Shown: positions 8,022-16,500 of the stretch, one piece after another
Layout: every line of letters starts with the position of its first letter
Numbering within the stretch: the stretch's first letter is position 1
From: a virus
Strand: one strand, 5' to 3'
IMG/VR virus record: IMGVR_UViG_3300025674_000086
Span: 1-44,327 of that record
Length of the DNA: 44,327 nt
The notes under the pieces: model-generated
What the model was told of the DNA's origin: nothing
Databases searched by the model: none
Seen by the model: only the letters and a program-made list of their open reading frames with translations
Made by a program: the position numbers and the translations under genes

Positions 8022-8238
8022 CTCTTATATGGGAGATATAGATGCTTTTGGTGATGAGGAAATTTATACTCCTGAATATATTTCGTTATGTGAAATAACT
8101 TTAGAAGAAATTAAACAGAGCATTTTGGAAGATAAAGATTCTTCATTAAATTTATTAAAACAATATTCTGAAAATTTATCAAAAGATAAAAAAATTATTT
8201 TAGAAGATTTTTTAACATACGTTAAACATACAGATTAA
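7984..8238 (+). CDS. Small acidic hypothetical protein
   Basis: 84 residues, acidic and predicted to be helical (EITLEEIKQSILEDKDSS). No cysteines, signal peptide or membrane segment are seen. It starts inside the previous gene (38-nt overlap) and stops immediately before the ATG of the P-loop gene, which supports a real gene in a compact operon. I do not recognise the family. Confidence 0.6.
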   Translation: MKLSKENVENLSNSYMGDIDAFGDEEIYTPEYISLCEITLEEIKQSILEDKDSSLNLLKQYSENLSKDKKIILEDFLTYVKHTD

Positions 8239-8760
8239 ATGAAAATAGGTTTTTGTGGAACAATGAGTGTTGGTAAAACAACACTTGTTAAGGCTCTTCA
8301 GGATATTCCTGAATTAAAAGATTATCAATTTGCTACTGAACGTAGTAAGTATCTTAGTTCATTGGGTATACCATTGAATCACGAAACAACTATCAAAGGA
8401 CAAACAATTTTCCTCGCAGAACGTGTAAGTGAACTCATGCAACCTAACATTGTTACTGACCGTACCATTATAGATGTTATGGCATTTACAAAATGTGCAA
8501 AAAAAACAAGTGTGATTGATGGAGATGCATTTGAAGAATATGCTAAACGGTTTATTTATTTATATGATTATATGTTTTATATTTCACCTGAAGGAGTAGA
8601 TATGGAAGATAATGGTGTACGTGAAACTGATTTAGAATATAGAAAGGAAATAGATGAATGTATTCAAAAGTTAATTTTTAAACATAGGCCAATATACTTT
8701 ACAATTAAAGGTTCTACCGAAGAACGTATTAAACAAATATTAAATATAGTAAAATTTTAA
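8239..8760 (+). CDS. P-loop kinase-like ATPase (AAA_28/NadR-like)
   Basis: 173 residues. GTMSVGKTTL at 7-16 is a Walker A motif. FATERSKYL (31-39), a glutamine (GQTIFLAERV) and TDRTIIDVMAF (73-83) match the layout of the AAA_28 family of small nucleoside- or nucleotide-kinase-like ATPases (ER near the end of beta 2, xDRxxxD as the Walker B region). It lacks the N-terminal features of T4 gene 1 dNMP kinase. A role in nucleotide or NAD-precursor phosphorylation is possible; the substrate cannot be read from sequence. Confidence 0.75.
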   Translation: MKIGFCGTMSVGKTTLVKALQDIPELKDYQFATERSKYLSSLGIPLNHETTIKGQTIFLAERVSELMQPNIVTDRTIIDVMAFTKCAKKTSVIDGDAFEEYAKRFIYLYDYMFYISPEGVDMEDNGVRETDLEYRKEIDECIQKLIFKHRPIYFTIKGSTEERIKQILNIVKF

Positions 8761-8763
8761 AAC

Positions 8764-9066
8764 ATGAAAATTTGGAAATGGATATTAGCAGTTATAGCTG
8801 CTGTAGGAGGTGCCGCTGCATTAGCGAGTACTAAAGACAAAAAAAAGTATAAACAAGACGTCAAAGAAAACGAAGAACAAGTTAAAGCAGTTCAAGAAAA
8901 AGCAGCACAAGCTGAAGCTGAAAGAATTAGATTTAAAAAGCAAAATTCTCAAGCTAAAAAGAAAGCAGCTGCTACTAAAGCACAAGTTAAAGATACTACA
9001 AGTGCTAAACAAACAACTAAGAATTTCGAAAAGAAATACAGACGTAAGCCAAAAGCAAAATCATGA
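8764..9066 (+). CDS. Small N-terminally anchored coiled-coil protein (spanin-like?)
   Basis: 100 residues. Residues 5-22 form one transmembrane helix (WILAVIAAVGGAAALAS). The remainder is a Lys/Glu/Ala/Gln-rich helix with a strongly basic end (KKYRRKPKAKS). A short N-terminal anchor, an external coiled coil and a basic C-terminus is the layout of inner-membrane spanins. Together with the overlapping next gene this makes a lysis pair conceivable. That is inference from topology alone; it could equally be a virion or membrane protein. Confidence 0.7.
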   Translation: MKIWKWILAVIAAVGGAAALASTKDKKKYKQDVKENEEQVKAVQEKAAQAEAERIRFKKQNSQAKKKAAATKAQVKDTTSAKQTTKNFEKKYRRKPKAKS

Positions 9067-9443
9067 AACAGTTACTAGTCGCTTTATTATTAGGCGTATC
9101 TAGTATTGTTTATTCACAGGATACTCTTCAGATTCCCGCAATGGAACTTGAAGAGTTTTTCCTGGCTTTAGATACGCTACGCACTCAAGATTCAATTAAA
9201 ACCCAATTAATTAAAGATCTTGAATTTCAAATTATTTTACATGAACATATAGAACAACAGGATAGCCTTATAATTTTATATAAAAACCAAGAAATAGAAT
9301 TATTAAATAAACAAATTCAACTTCATTTAAATTATATAGATCGTTCAGATAAATGGTATAAAAAACCAGGCATTGGAGTAGTAGGTGGTTTTATAGGTAC
9401 ATTAATTTTAATTCATACAATAGATTATACTTTGCCTAATTAA
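9063..9443 (+). CDS. Exported coiled-coil protein with C-terminal membrane anchor
   Basis: 126 residues. MKQLLVALLLGVSSIVYSQ is a classical signal peptide with likely cleavage near residue 19 and no lipobox cysteine. A periplasmic coiled coil (about residues 25-98) follows, and then one transmembrane helix (VVGGFIGTLILIHTIDYTL). The start overlaps the previous stop by 4 nt. A signal peptide, coiled coil and C-terminal anchor recall spanin-type lysis proteins, though the missing lipobox argues against a standard outer-membrane lipoprotein. I have seen similar proteins in phages of Bacteroidota. Function unproven. Confidence 0.7.
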   Translation: MKQLLVALLLGVSSIVYSQDTLQIPAMELEEFFLALDTLRTQDSIKTQLIKDLEFQIILHEHIEQQDSLIILYKNQEIELLNKQIQLHLNYIDRSDKWYKKPGIGVVGGFIGTLILIHTIDYTLPN

Positions 9444-9448
9444 TCTTT

Positions 9449-9460
9449 ATATATTTATTA
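9449..9460 (+). promoter_or_regulatory. ATATTTATTA element (candidate late promoter)
   Basis: TATATTTATTA-type element 21 nt before the ATG at 9482, matching the element found upstream of many genes here. Promoter role inferred. Confidence 0.4.
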
Positions 9461-9481
9461 CTATAATAATAATACATTGCT

Positions 9482-11341
9482 ATGAACAAAGCCGAAATTA
9501 AGCAAATTATTCTTGAAGAAATCGAAAATGCTATGAATGACATGGCATCAAATTTAAATAATAGAGAATTAGTTGATTCTTTAGCTACAATTTTATCAGT
9601 TCCTGATACTGAAGATGACGAAATAGAAGGTCCTGGTATTGAAGATTTATCACCAGATCCTATATTTGGTCCTGATCCTTCATACGTTGAAGAAATGGCT
9701 CGCCCAAAAGAAACTTGGGTTGCTACTCCTAAATTAGAAGCTTTATTACAACACTTTGTTGGAAAAGGTGGAGTAGATGGATTAACCGCTGCTATGGAAA
9801 GAATTAGCAATGTATTAACTAAAACCCAAAACGTTGGTTTTAAATCAAGAGCTAAAAAATATCAAAAACGTTTCTTTACAGATGAAGCTGGTAATATTGA
9901 TAAAGCTAAATTAAGACAATTTGCTGAATTATTACTTAACCCATCAGGATTTACTCAAAGCGATATTCAAAATTTTGTTGGATTTAAAAACTCAGCTCAG
10001 GCTAATGCCTTTAAAATGAAATTATATAAGGCTAAATTAATTAATGTCCAACAACCACAAGACGATTCTGAAGAAGTTTCAGAATCAAAAAAAAAACTCG
10101 AGTTTGATTTTTCGCAGGTAGAAACACCTGAAAAATTACCCATTGATGTCGATGAACAAGACTTAATGGATAATATTAAAAAAGAATTAAAATCATCAGC
10201 TGAAGATTATAGTGGTGATGGTGATAAAGAAACAGCGAATCAGTTAAAAGATGCTGTAAATTGGGTTGATAAAAATAGTCTTAAAGGTAAAGTTACTTTA
10301 GAAGAAGTTTATAAATTTTTAACTGAATTTCATAAACAACTTCCCGAAGATGATAAGATGTTTTTACATGAACCTACAATTTTAGAATTAATAGAAGACG
10401 AATTTAAACCATACGTTAATACTGAAAAAGAATACCAAGAAATTGTTTCCTCAGTTAAACAATATTTATCATCAAAACAACCACAAACTATGAGTGAATT
10501 AAAAAAATATGATTTAAACGAAAATACTATGAGTGAATTAAAAGAATATTACATTAAAAAGGCGATTCTAGAATCTGATAATCGACCAGAAGAAAAAGAA
10601 AAATTAGATGAAGTAGCAGCTGAATTAGTAGGACAATATGGAGCTGAAGCTGTCAATGGACTTTATATGTTAGCAGGGATTTTAGGTCTTCCTATCGCAG
10701 CTGTTTTATCATCTGTAGCTGATGGAACTATAGATATAGATTTAAAAGGTACTCTTAAAGATTTATACAAATCAGCAGGTGACAGTGTAAAAAGTAAAGC
10801 AAAATCTTTAGCTAAAACATTAGGATTAAGTAGTAGCTCAGTTTCACTTAATGAAAACAAAATGACAAATTTAGAAAAATATATCAAACAGCAAATCAAA
10901 GAAGCTAAAAATCCATTAGCTCAAAAGATGAAAGAAATCGAAAATCAAGGACGCGTTGCAGCACTTGAAACCAAATTAGCTGCTATTGCTGAAATGATCG
11001 AAGAAACTAATGGCCGTTTAACTCGCATTGACGAAGATAATGAATTCGCTGATATGATGGATAGAAATGCTGTTAAAGAAGTTCGTAAACAACTCAAAGA
11101 ACTTGAAAAAGCTAAAGATAAGCTCGAAAAAGAAAGAGCTAAAATGGAAGGTAAAGTCGAAAAGAAAAAAGAACCAGTAGTAGATGAAGATGCTCCTATT
11201 GGTGAAGATATATTTGACACAGCCATTGATGAAATCGACTTAGAAGAAGAAACATTTGAACTTAACGAATCTATGCTTCGCATGCAAAAATTAGCTGGTT
11301 TAATCACTGAAAGTGATATTCAAAAAAAAACTAAGCCTTAA
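9482..11341 (+). CDS. Large charged, helix-rich protein, possibly core/internal
   Basis: 619 residues. The N-terminus NKAEIKQIILEEIENAM and an internal NLEKYIKQQIKEAKNP carry the short basic amphipathic helix motif that recurs in this phage. Residues about 40-65 are acidic and proline-rich. A hydrophobic stretch (LYMLAGILGLPIAAVLSSV) lies near residue 400, and a long Lys/Glu coiled coil follows residue 490. The C-terminus LNESMLRMQKLAGLITES resembles the end of the scaffold protein gp22 (SRFQKLANINK). These features suggest a prohead-core or internal virion protein. The family is not recognised. Confidence 0.8.
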   Translation: MNKAEIKQIILEEIENAMNDMASNLNNRELVDSLATILSVPDTEDDEIEGPGIEDLSPDPIFGPDPSYVEEMARPKETWVATPKLEALLQHFVGKGGVDGLTAAMERISNVLTKTQNVGFKSRAKKYQKRFFTDEAGNIDKAKLRQFAELLLNPSGFTQSDIQNFVGFKNSAQANAFKMKLYKAKLINVQQPQDDSEEVSESKKKLEFDFSQVETPEKLPIDVDEQDLMDNIKKELKSSAEDYSGDGDKETANQLKDAVNWVDKNSLKGKVTLEEVYKFLTEFHKQLPEDDKMFLHEPTILELIEDEFKPYVNTEKEYQEIVSSVKQYLSSKQPQTMSELKKYDLNENTMSELKEYYIKKAILESDNRPEEKEKLDEVAAELVGQYGAEAVNGLYMLAGILGLPIAAVLSSVADGTIDIDLKGTLKDLYKSAGDSVKSKAKSLAKTLGLSSSSVSLNENKMTNLEKYIKQQIKEAKNPLAQKMKEIENQGRVAALETKLAAIAEMIEETNGRLTRIDEDNEFADMMDRNAVKEVRKQLKELEKAKDKLEKERAKMEGKVEKKKEPVVDEDAPIGEDIFDTAIDEIDLEEETFELNESMLRMQKLAGLITESDIQKKTKP

Positions 11342-11723
11342 AGAAGAAAAAATAGCTCCCGAAGAATTACTAAAGCTATTACAAAGTAACCCAGATAAAG
11401 TATATTTAAATACAGGTAAATGGCCTCGTTTGAATGTTAAAAATTTTAAAGTAGGGAAAGATAATAAAGAAGTCATTGATTTTAATTCTAGACCACAGGA
11501 ATTTTGGTTTTTCTGGACAGGTGAGGAATACAAAGATGCTCCTAAAAACATTGGCGATGGAGCTCAATTAATAGGAGGTTTTCAGTTAGAAGGAACCCAA
11601 ATATGGTTTACAGTAATGGGGGGACGTGCTGAAGAATATTTAATGGCTCGCCTTGATAGAAAAGAATTTACTAGTAAACCTGGAAAAATTGATTATCTTA
11701 AAGTAGCTAAATTTGGTAACTAA
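11313..11723 (+). CDS. Hypothetical protein, GTG start
   Basis: 136 residues from GTG at 11313, overlapping the previous gene by 29 nt; the frame contains no ATG before residue about 100, so a non-ATG start is required. The core (EFWFFWTGEEYKDAPK, GAQLIGGFQLEGTQIWFTVM) looks like a beta-rich globular domain. The gene is followed at 11744 by a strong terminator and so ends the transcription unit. I do not recognise the family. Confidence 0.6.
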   Translation: MIFKKKLSLKEEKIAPEELLKLLQSNPDKVYLNTGKWPRLNVKNFKVGKDNKEVIDFNSRPQEFWFFWTGEEYKDAPKNIGDGAQLIGGFQLEGTQIWFTVMGGRAEEYLMARLDRKEFTSKPGKIDYLKVAKFGN

Positions 11724-11743
11724 CTTAACTAAATATAAGAATT

Positions 11744-11770
11744 AAGGGAGCTTCGGCTCCCTTTCTTTTT
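11744..11770 (+). terminator. Intrinsic terminator with TTCG tetraloop
   Basis: AAGGGAGC-TTCG-GCTCCCTT is a perfect stem with a stable UUCG loop, followed by a T-rich run. It separates the upstream unit from the packaging genes. Confidence 0.93.
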
Positions 11771-11785
11771 AGCTACGTATATACG

Positions 11786-13378
11786 ATGGCAGACATTAAA
11801 TCAATTATTAAACAAGAGTTCGTTAAATCTGCGAGCGATCCTGTCTATTTTATGAAAAAATATTGTTGGATTCAACACCCAACAAGAGGTCGCACACAAT
11901 TTAACTTATACCCATTCCAAGAAAAGGTATTAACTCTACTAAACAAGCACGATAAATCAGTTATCTTAAAATCAAGACAGCTTGGTATATCGACTCTCTC
12001 AGCAGGTATAGCTTTGCATATGATGTTGTTTCAAAAAGATAAAAATATCCTTGTAATAGCAACAAAACAAGAAACAGCTAAAAACCTAGTAACTAAAGTA
12101 CGATTTATGTATGATCAGTTACCTAGTTGGTTAAAATTACCCACAGTAGAAAATAACCGACTATCACTACGACTTAAAAATGGATCCCAAATTAAAGCAG
12201 TATCAGCAGCAGGCGATGCTGGTAGATCAGAAGCAATTTCACTTCTAGTGATTGATGAGGCTGCGTTTATTGAAGAAAATAGAATTGAAGAGATTTGGGG
12301 TTCAGCACAACAAACACTCGCAACTGGTGGTAGAGCAATTGTATTATCTACACCAAACGGAACAGGTAACTGGTTCCACCGAATGTGGACTAAAGCACAA
12401 GACGGTACAAGTGGATTTACACCTATTAGATTACCTTGGACTGTACATCCAGAACGAAATCAAGAATGGCGAGATAAACAAGATGATGAATTAGGTGAAA
12501 GAATGGCTGCACAAGAATGTGACTGCGATTTTACAACCTCTGGTGATACAGTATTCCCTCCAGAAACTCTTAATTATATAGAAACTACAATGCTTAAAGA
12601 TCCACTTGAGAAACGTGGTATGAATCAAAGTTTATGGGTTTGGGAATATCCAGATTATTCAAGGCAATATATGGTTGTAGCTGACGTAGCAAGAGGTGAT
12701 TCAAAAGACTATTCTGCGTTTCACATTATAGACATTGAAACTTGTACACAGGTAGCTGAATTTAAAGACCAAATTCCCACAAAAGATTTTGGTCGAATAT
12801 TATATAATATAGCAAACGAATACAATAAAGCATTACTTGTAATTGAAAACGCAAATATTGGTTGGGCTGCAATTCAAGAAGTAATTGATATGGGTTATGA
12901 AAACCTATACTACAGCCCCAAAGACGAAAAATTTACCCGCGATGCTGAAGCATACATTGCTAGGGGATATGATTTAATAGATAAATCTAAAATGGTACCT
13001 GGATTTACAATGTCACTTAAAACTAGACCATTAACTATTGCTAAATTAGACGCATATATTAAAGAACAAAGTATACAAATCCAATCAAGACGTACATTAG
13101 ATGAATTAAGAACATTTGTCTGGAAAAACGGCCGCCCAGAAGCTCAAACCGGATATAATGATGACCTAATTATGTCTATAGCTACTGCGTGTTATGTGCG
13201 AGATACTGCATTAAAATTTGCTCAACATGGGGTTGACTTAACTCGAGCTATGCTTGAAAATACAACCAAAGCAGCTTATAATCCATTTTTTAGTTCTACA
13301 CAAATTAATGATCCTAAAGATGCTTATAAATGGAATGTAAATGGAAAAAATGAAGATTTGTCTTGGCTTTTAGGTTAA
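11786..13378 (+). CDS. 17: Terminase large subunit (T4 gp17-like)
   Basis: 530 residues. This is the packaging motor ATPase and headful nuclease. The ATPase domain shows LKSRQLGIST (61-70, Walker A position), LLVIDEAAF (153-161, Walker B) and STPNGTG (188-194, coupling motif). The C-terminal RNase H-like nuclease has VVADVARGDSKDYS (D300), LVIENANIG (E354) and GYNDDLIMS (D459/D460). The P-loop lacks lysine at the T4 position (SRQLGKT in gp17); a lysine sits at the front of the motif (K62), as in lambda gpA. It begins after a terminator and directly precedes the portal gene. No small terminase gene is visible in the window. Confidence 0.96.
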   Translation: MADIKSIIKQEFVKSASDPVYFMKKYCWIQHPTRGRTQFNLYPFQEKVLTLLNKHDKSVILKSRQLGISTLSAGIALHMMLFQKDKNILVIATKQETAKNLVTKVRFMYDQLPSWLKLPTVENNRLSLRLKNGSQIKAVSAAGDAGRSEAISLLVIDEAAFIEENRIEEIWGSAQQTLATGGRAIVLSTPNGTGNWFHRMWTKAQDGTSGFTPIRLPWTVHPERNQEWRDKQDDELGERMAAQECDCDFTTSGDTVFPPETLNYIETTMLKDPLEKRGMNQSLWVWEYPDYSRQYMVVADVARGDSKDYSAFHIIDIETCTQVAEFKDQIPTKDFGRILYNIANEYNKALLVIENANIGWAAIQEVIDMGYENLYYSPKDEKFTRDAEAYIARGYDLIDKSKMVPGFTMSLKTRPLTIAKLDAYIKEQSIQIQSRRTLDELRTFVWKNGRPEAQTGYNDDLIMSIATACYVRDTALKFAQHGVDLTRAMLENTTKAAYNPFFSSTQINDPKDAYKWNVNGKNEDLSWLLG

Positions 13379-13388
13379 ATATTTATAC
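13379..13388 (+). promoter_or_regulatory. ATATTTATAC element (candidate late promoter)
   Basis: Lies 20 nt before the portal ATG at 13409, just after the terminase stop. Same element as upstream of the sheath and tube genes. Confidence 0.45.
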
Positions 13389-13408
13389 ACACATTATAAA
13401 CCATAAAT

Positions 13409-15256
13409 ATGGCAGATACTAGCTTATTTACACGATTAAGAAGGTTATTCTCAAATGACGTTATTATTAGAAACGTTGGAGGTAACCAACTCAAAATAAT
13501 GGATACTGATCGTATCCAAAAATATGGTAACTTAGAGTCAAACTCACTTTACGATAGATTCACAAGATTACACAGACCTGTAGGTTCGTCACTTCAATAC
13601 AACCCTACACTCAACTACTCATCTATGCGCCTCCAGCTTTACAGCGATTACGAGGCGATGGACTACGATTCGTTAATTGCTCCTGCACTTGATATTATTT
13701 CAGAAGAATCAACTCTCAAAAATGAATATGGAGATGTATTGACAATCAAATCCTCAAACGACAACGTAAAGCGTGTATTACACAACTTATTTTACGATGT
13801 ATTAAATGTTGAATTTAACCTACCATCTTGGGTTCGTCAAATGTGTAAGTATGGTGATTTTTATCTTCACCTTCAAATCTCTGAAAAATTCGGTGTTTAC
13901 AACGCCTTACCACTTTCTGTATATCAGGTAGTAAGAGAAGAAGGTATGGACCCTGAAAACCCTAGTTATGTACAATTTGTATTAGATCCTAATGGTTTGT
14001 CACAAAGTCAGACTTATAGTGCTAGAAGAAGCGACCAAATGAAACTCGAAAATTACGAGGTTGCTCACTTCAGACTATTGTCAGACGCTAACTATCTTCC
14101 TTATGGCCGTTCATATCTTGAACCCGCTCGTAAGGTATTTAAGCAGTTAATTTTGATGGAGGATGCGATGCTTATTCACAGAATTATGCGCGCTCCCGAA
14201 AAAAGAATTTTCTACATGAACGTAGGAGGTATTCCACCACAAGAAATTGATCAATTTATGGAACGTACTGTTGCCAGAATGAAAAAAACTCCATACGTAG
14301 ATCAAAGCACTGGTGACTATAACTTAAAATTCAATATTCAAAATATGACTGAGGATTTTTATATCCCAGTTAGAGGTAACGATGCATCAACTAAAATAGA
14401 AACAACAAAAGGCCTCGATTATGACGGCACAACTGATATTGAATATTTAAAAAACCGAATGCTGGCTGCTCTCAAGATTCCAAAAGCATTCTTAGGATAC
14501 GATGAAAATCTTGAAGGCAAATCAACACTAGCAGCTATGGATATTCGTTTTGCTCGTACAATTGAACGCCTACAAAGAACAATCGTTTCTGAGCTCAACA
14601 AAATAGCATTGGTTCACTTATATACCCAAGGATTTACAGATTCAGACTTAGTAGATTTTGAATTATCACTTACAGGTCCTTCAATTGTATTTGAACAAGA
14701 AAAAGTAGAATTATATAAATCTAAAGTCGAATTATCTAATTCAATTTTAGATAAAAAGATTTTATCCACAGACTTTATTTATAAAAATGTATTTAATTTA
14801 TCTGAAGATGAAATCGACCATGAGAGAAATAGAGCACTTGATGATGCCGCTCATATTTTCCGTACTAATCAAATAGAAAATGAAGGTAATGACCCTATAG
14901 AATCAGGCGAATCATATGGTACTCCTCATGATTTAGCAAATGTATATGCTAATAATAGGATTAAAGATAGAGGTGATGTACCTAGTGGGTATGATGAAAG
15001 GGAGCCGGGACGTCCTAAAACAAAATTAAGTGATTTTGGTTCAGATAAAGGTAATTTTAGTCGTGACCCTCTTGGAAAATCTGGCTTAACAGCTGACGAT
15101 GAACCTAAAAGAACAAATAATGTTTCTACATTTGCTCTTGAAGAAAACTCAAGAATACTTAAAAAATTATCTTTAGGAAGATTAAAAGGAAAACAACTTT
15201 TATCTGAGGAGGGTAAAACATCTATGTTAAGTGAAGAAAACATCATAAAGGAATAA
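13409..15256 (+). CDS. 20: Portal protein (T4 gp20-like)
   Basis: 615 residues. This is the dodecameric portal, the entry point for DNA and the nucleus of prohead assembly. Recognisable gp20 features include DYEAMDYDSLIAPALDIISE near residue 80, WVRQMCKYGDFYLHLQ near 140, and the stem/clip region RIMRAPEKRIFYMNVGG followed by KNRMLAALKIPKAFLGYDE. The C-terminal 110 residues are polar and low in hydrophobics, ending KQLLSEEGKTSMLSEENIIKE, longer than in T4. It sits between the terminase and core-protein genes, as expected for the packaging/head module. Confidence 0.96.
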   Translation: MADTSLFTRLRRLFSNDVIIRNVGGNQLKIMDTDRIQKYGNLESNSLYDRFTRLHRPVGSSLQYNPTLNYSSMRLQLYSDYEAMDYDSLIAPALDIISEESTLKNEYGDVLTIKSSNDNVKRVLHNLFYDVLNVEFNLPSWVRQMCKYGDFYLHLQISEKFGVYNALPLSVYQVVREEGMDPENPSYVQFVLDPNGLSQSQTYSARRSDQMKLENYEVAHFRLLSDANYLPYGRSYLEPARKVFKQLILMEDAMLIHRIMRAPEKRIFYMNVGGIPPQEIDQFMERTVARMKKTPYVDQSTGDYNLKFNIQNMTEDFYIPVRGNDASTKIETTKGLDYDGTTDIEYLKNRMLAALKIPKAFLGYDENLEGKSTLAAMDIRFARTIERLQRTIVSELNKIALVHLYTQGFTDSDLVDFELSLTGPSIVFEQEKVELYKSKVELSNSILDKKILSTDFIYKNVFNLSEDEIDHERNRALDDAAHIFRTNQIENEGNDPIESGESYGTPHDLANVYANNRIKDRGDVPSGYDEREPGRPKTKLSDFGSDKGNFSRDPLGKSGLTADDEPKRTNNVSTFALEENSRILKKLSLGRLKGKQLLSEEGKTSMLSEENIIKE

Positions 15257-15274
15257 TCTTTTAAGAATCTTTAC

Positions 15275-15285
15275 ATATTTATATA
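15275..15285 (+). promoter_or_regulatory. ATATTTATATA element (candidate late promoter)
   Basis: Lies 19 nt before the ATG at 15305, in the short gap after the portal gene. Confidence 0.45.
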
Positions 15286-15304
15286 AGAATAAATCAATTC
15301 ATGC

Positions 15305-16147
15305 ATGAAACCTAAGCATTCCAAGTACAAAAATACAGGGATATTATTTGAATTGTTGACGAGACAAATCACTTCGGAGACTATTTCAAATTCCCAACCA
15401 AAGGCTGTAGGTATCTTAAGAAAGTTTTTTGGTAATAATTCTGCTCTTGTAAAAGAGTACCAAATATATAATGCGTTACTTAATAAAAGATTTGAAAAAG
15501 AAGCAAGCGCTACTGTTCTCATTGAAACGTTAATAGACGCTCACTCTAAACTTAACAAGTCTGTTTTAAGAAGAGAAAGATACAATTTAGTTAGAGAAAT
15601 TAAAGAAACCTATAATATAGAGGATTTTTTCAAAGCAAAAATTCCTAATTATAAAGTATATGCTAGTGTCTACAATCTATTAGAAAATCAAGACGCTAAC
15701 CCTATGTCAATTGTAAATTCTAAAGTAGCTATTTTAGAACATATTACAAATAAAAACCTTCCAAACAAACCCAAAAAGGAAATCGTTATGGAAGAATATG
15801 AGAAGTTTGATAAAGAAACTAGAGCATTAACATATAAGATGTTAATGGAAAAGTTTAATGATAAGTACTCTAGATTAGCAGACAACCAAAAAACACTTCT
15901 TAAAGAATACGTTTATAACGTTTCTAACAGCCCTAAATTAAAAGCATTTATCAACGAAGAAATTATTGCTGTAAAAGCTGAGTTAGAAATATTAGCTGAA
16001 AATGTTGATCAAGTCACCAAAATTAAACTTACTGAAGTTAAAAACTTAATTAAACCTCTTTGCAAAAAATCTTCGGTTCATGATGATAATGTAATTAATC
16101 TTCTTAATTACTATGAATTGGTCAATGAACTTAAAGCTGCTCAGTAA
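15305..16147 (+). CDS. Probable prohead-core or head-assembly protein
   Basis: 280 residues, helical and charged. It starts KPKHSKYKNTGILFELLTRQ and contains many Lys/Glu helices (REIKETYNIEDFF, YNLLENQDANP). It occupies the slot between portal gp20 and protease gp21 that in T4 holds the core genes 67 and 68, but it is twice the length of gp68 and I see no clear sequence match. Proteins with this opening occur at the same position in marine T4-like phages. A head-core or assembly-chaperone role is inferred from synteny. Confidence 0.75.
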   Translation: MKPKHSKYKNTGILFELLTRQITSETISNSQPKAVGILRKFFGNNSALVKEYQIYNALLNKRFEKEASATVLIETLIDAHSKLNKSVLRRERYNLVREIKETYNIEDFFKAKIPNYKVYASVYNLLENQDANPMSIVNSKVAILEHITNKNLPNKPKKEIVMEEYEKFDKETRALTYKMLMEKFNDKYSRLADNQKTLLKEYVYNVSNSPKLKAFINEEIIAVKAELEILAENVDQVTKIKLTEVKNLIKPLCKKSSVHDDNVINLLNYYELVNELKAAQ

Positions 16148-16356
16148 TGAAAGTAGACGAACTGAGAAATTTAATTCGTGAACTCATTAAAACCGAGTTA
16201 GAGGAAGTTAATACTACAGGCACTGGTGCTTCTTTTAATGCAGGTTCTGGTGAAGCTTATGCTACTCCTTTTGCATTTAAAGGAAAAGGAAAAAAAACAA
16301 AAAATAGAGGTCTTGAACAATCAAAGCGCCTTGGATATATACCCTTAAAAAAATAA
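16147..16356 (+). CDS. Small putative prohead-core protein with capsid-like processing motif
   Basis: 69 residues. An N-terminal amphipathic helix (KVDELRNLIRELIKTELEE) is followed by EVNTTGTGASFNAGSGEA at 20-37, then a basic tail. The second segment is nearly the same as residues 60-77 of the major capsid protein (EVNSTGTGTSITAGSSEA). In T4, the gp21 protease cuts capsid and core proteins after Glu in hydrophobic-x-Glu contexts, so LEE/V here and VNE/V in gp23 are likely cleavage sites. Position and size resemble T4 gp67. It is joined to its upstream neighbour by a TAATG-type overlap. Confidence 0.75.
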   Translation: MKVDELRNLIRELIKTELEEVNTTGTGASFNAGSGEAYATPFAFKGKGKKTKNRGLEQSKRLGYIPLKK

Positions 16357-16359
16357 GTT

Positions 16360-16500
16360 ATGGCTAAAAAAATTAATGCATTTGAGTTTAGTAAAGGTGG
16401 TTCTAAGGTAAACCGCCCTGGTATACATGCTAAGACTAAATCTAGTAAGCATAAAAATTCAAAAAACTATCAAAAAGCCTATAGAGGACAAGGAAAATGA
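16360..16500 (+). CDS. 46-residue very basic protein
   Basis: ATG at 16360, stop TGA at 16498-16500 overlapping the gp21 start (ATGA). The product begins MAKKINAFEFSKGGSKVNRP and continues with a Lys/Ser/His-rich stretch ending YQKAYRGQGK. It has almost no acidic residues (one Glu), so nucleic-acid or acidic-scaffold contact is likely. Tight coupling to gp21 and its place in the core-gene slot suggest a prohead-core or DNA-binding head protein. Function unproven. Confidence 0.7.
   Translation: MAKKINAFEFSKGGSKVNRPGIHAKTKSSKHKNSKNYQKAYRGQGK

Noticed and set aside
11786-13378. Terminase interrupted by an intron or intein
   Set aside because: All ATPase and nuclease motifs are in order in one uninterrupted frame of normal length.
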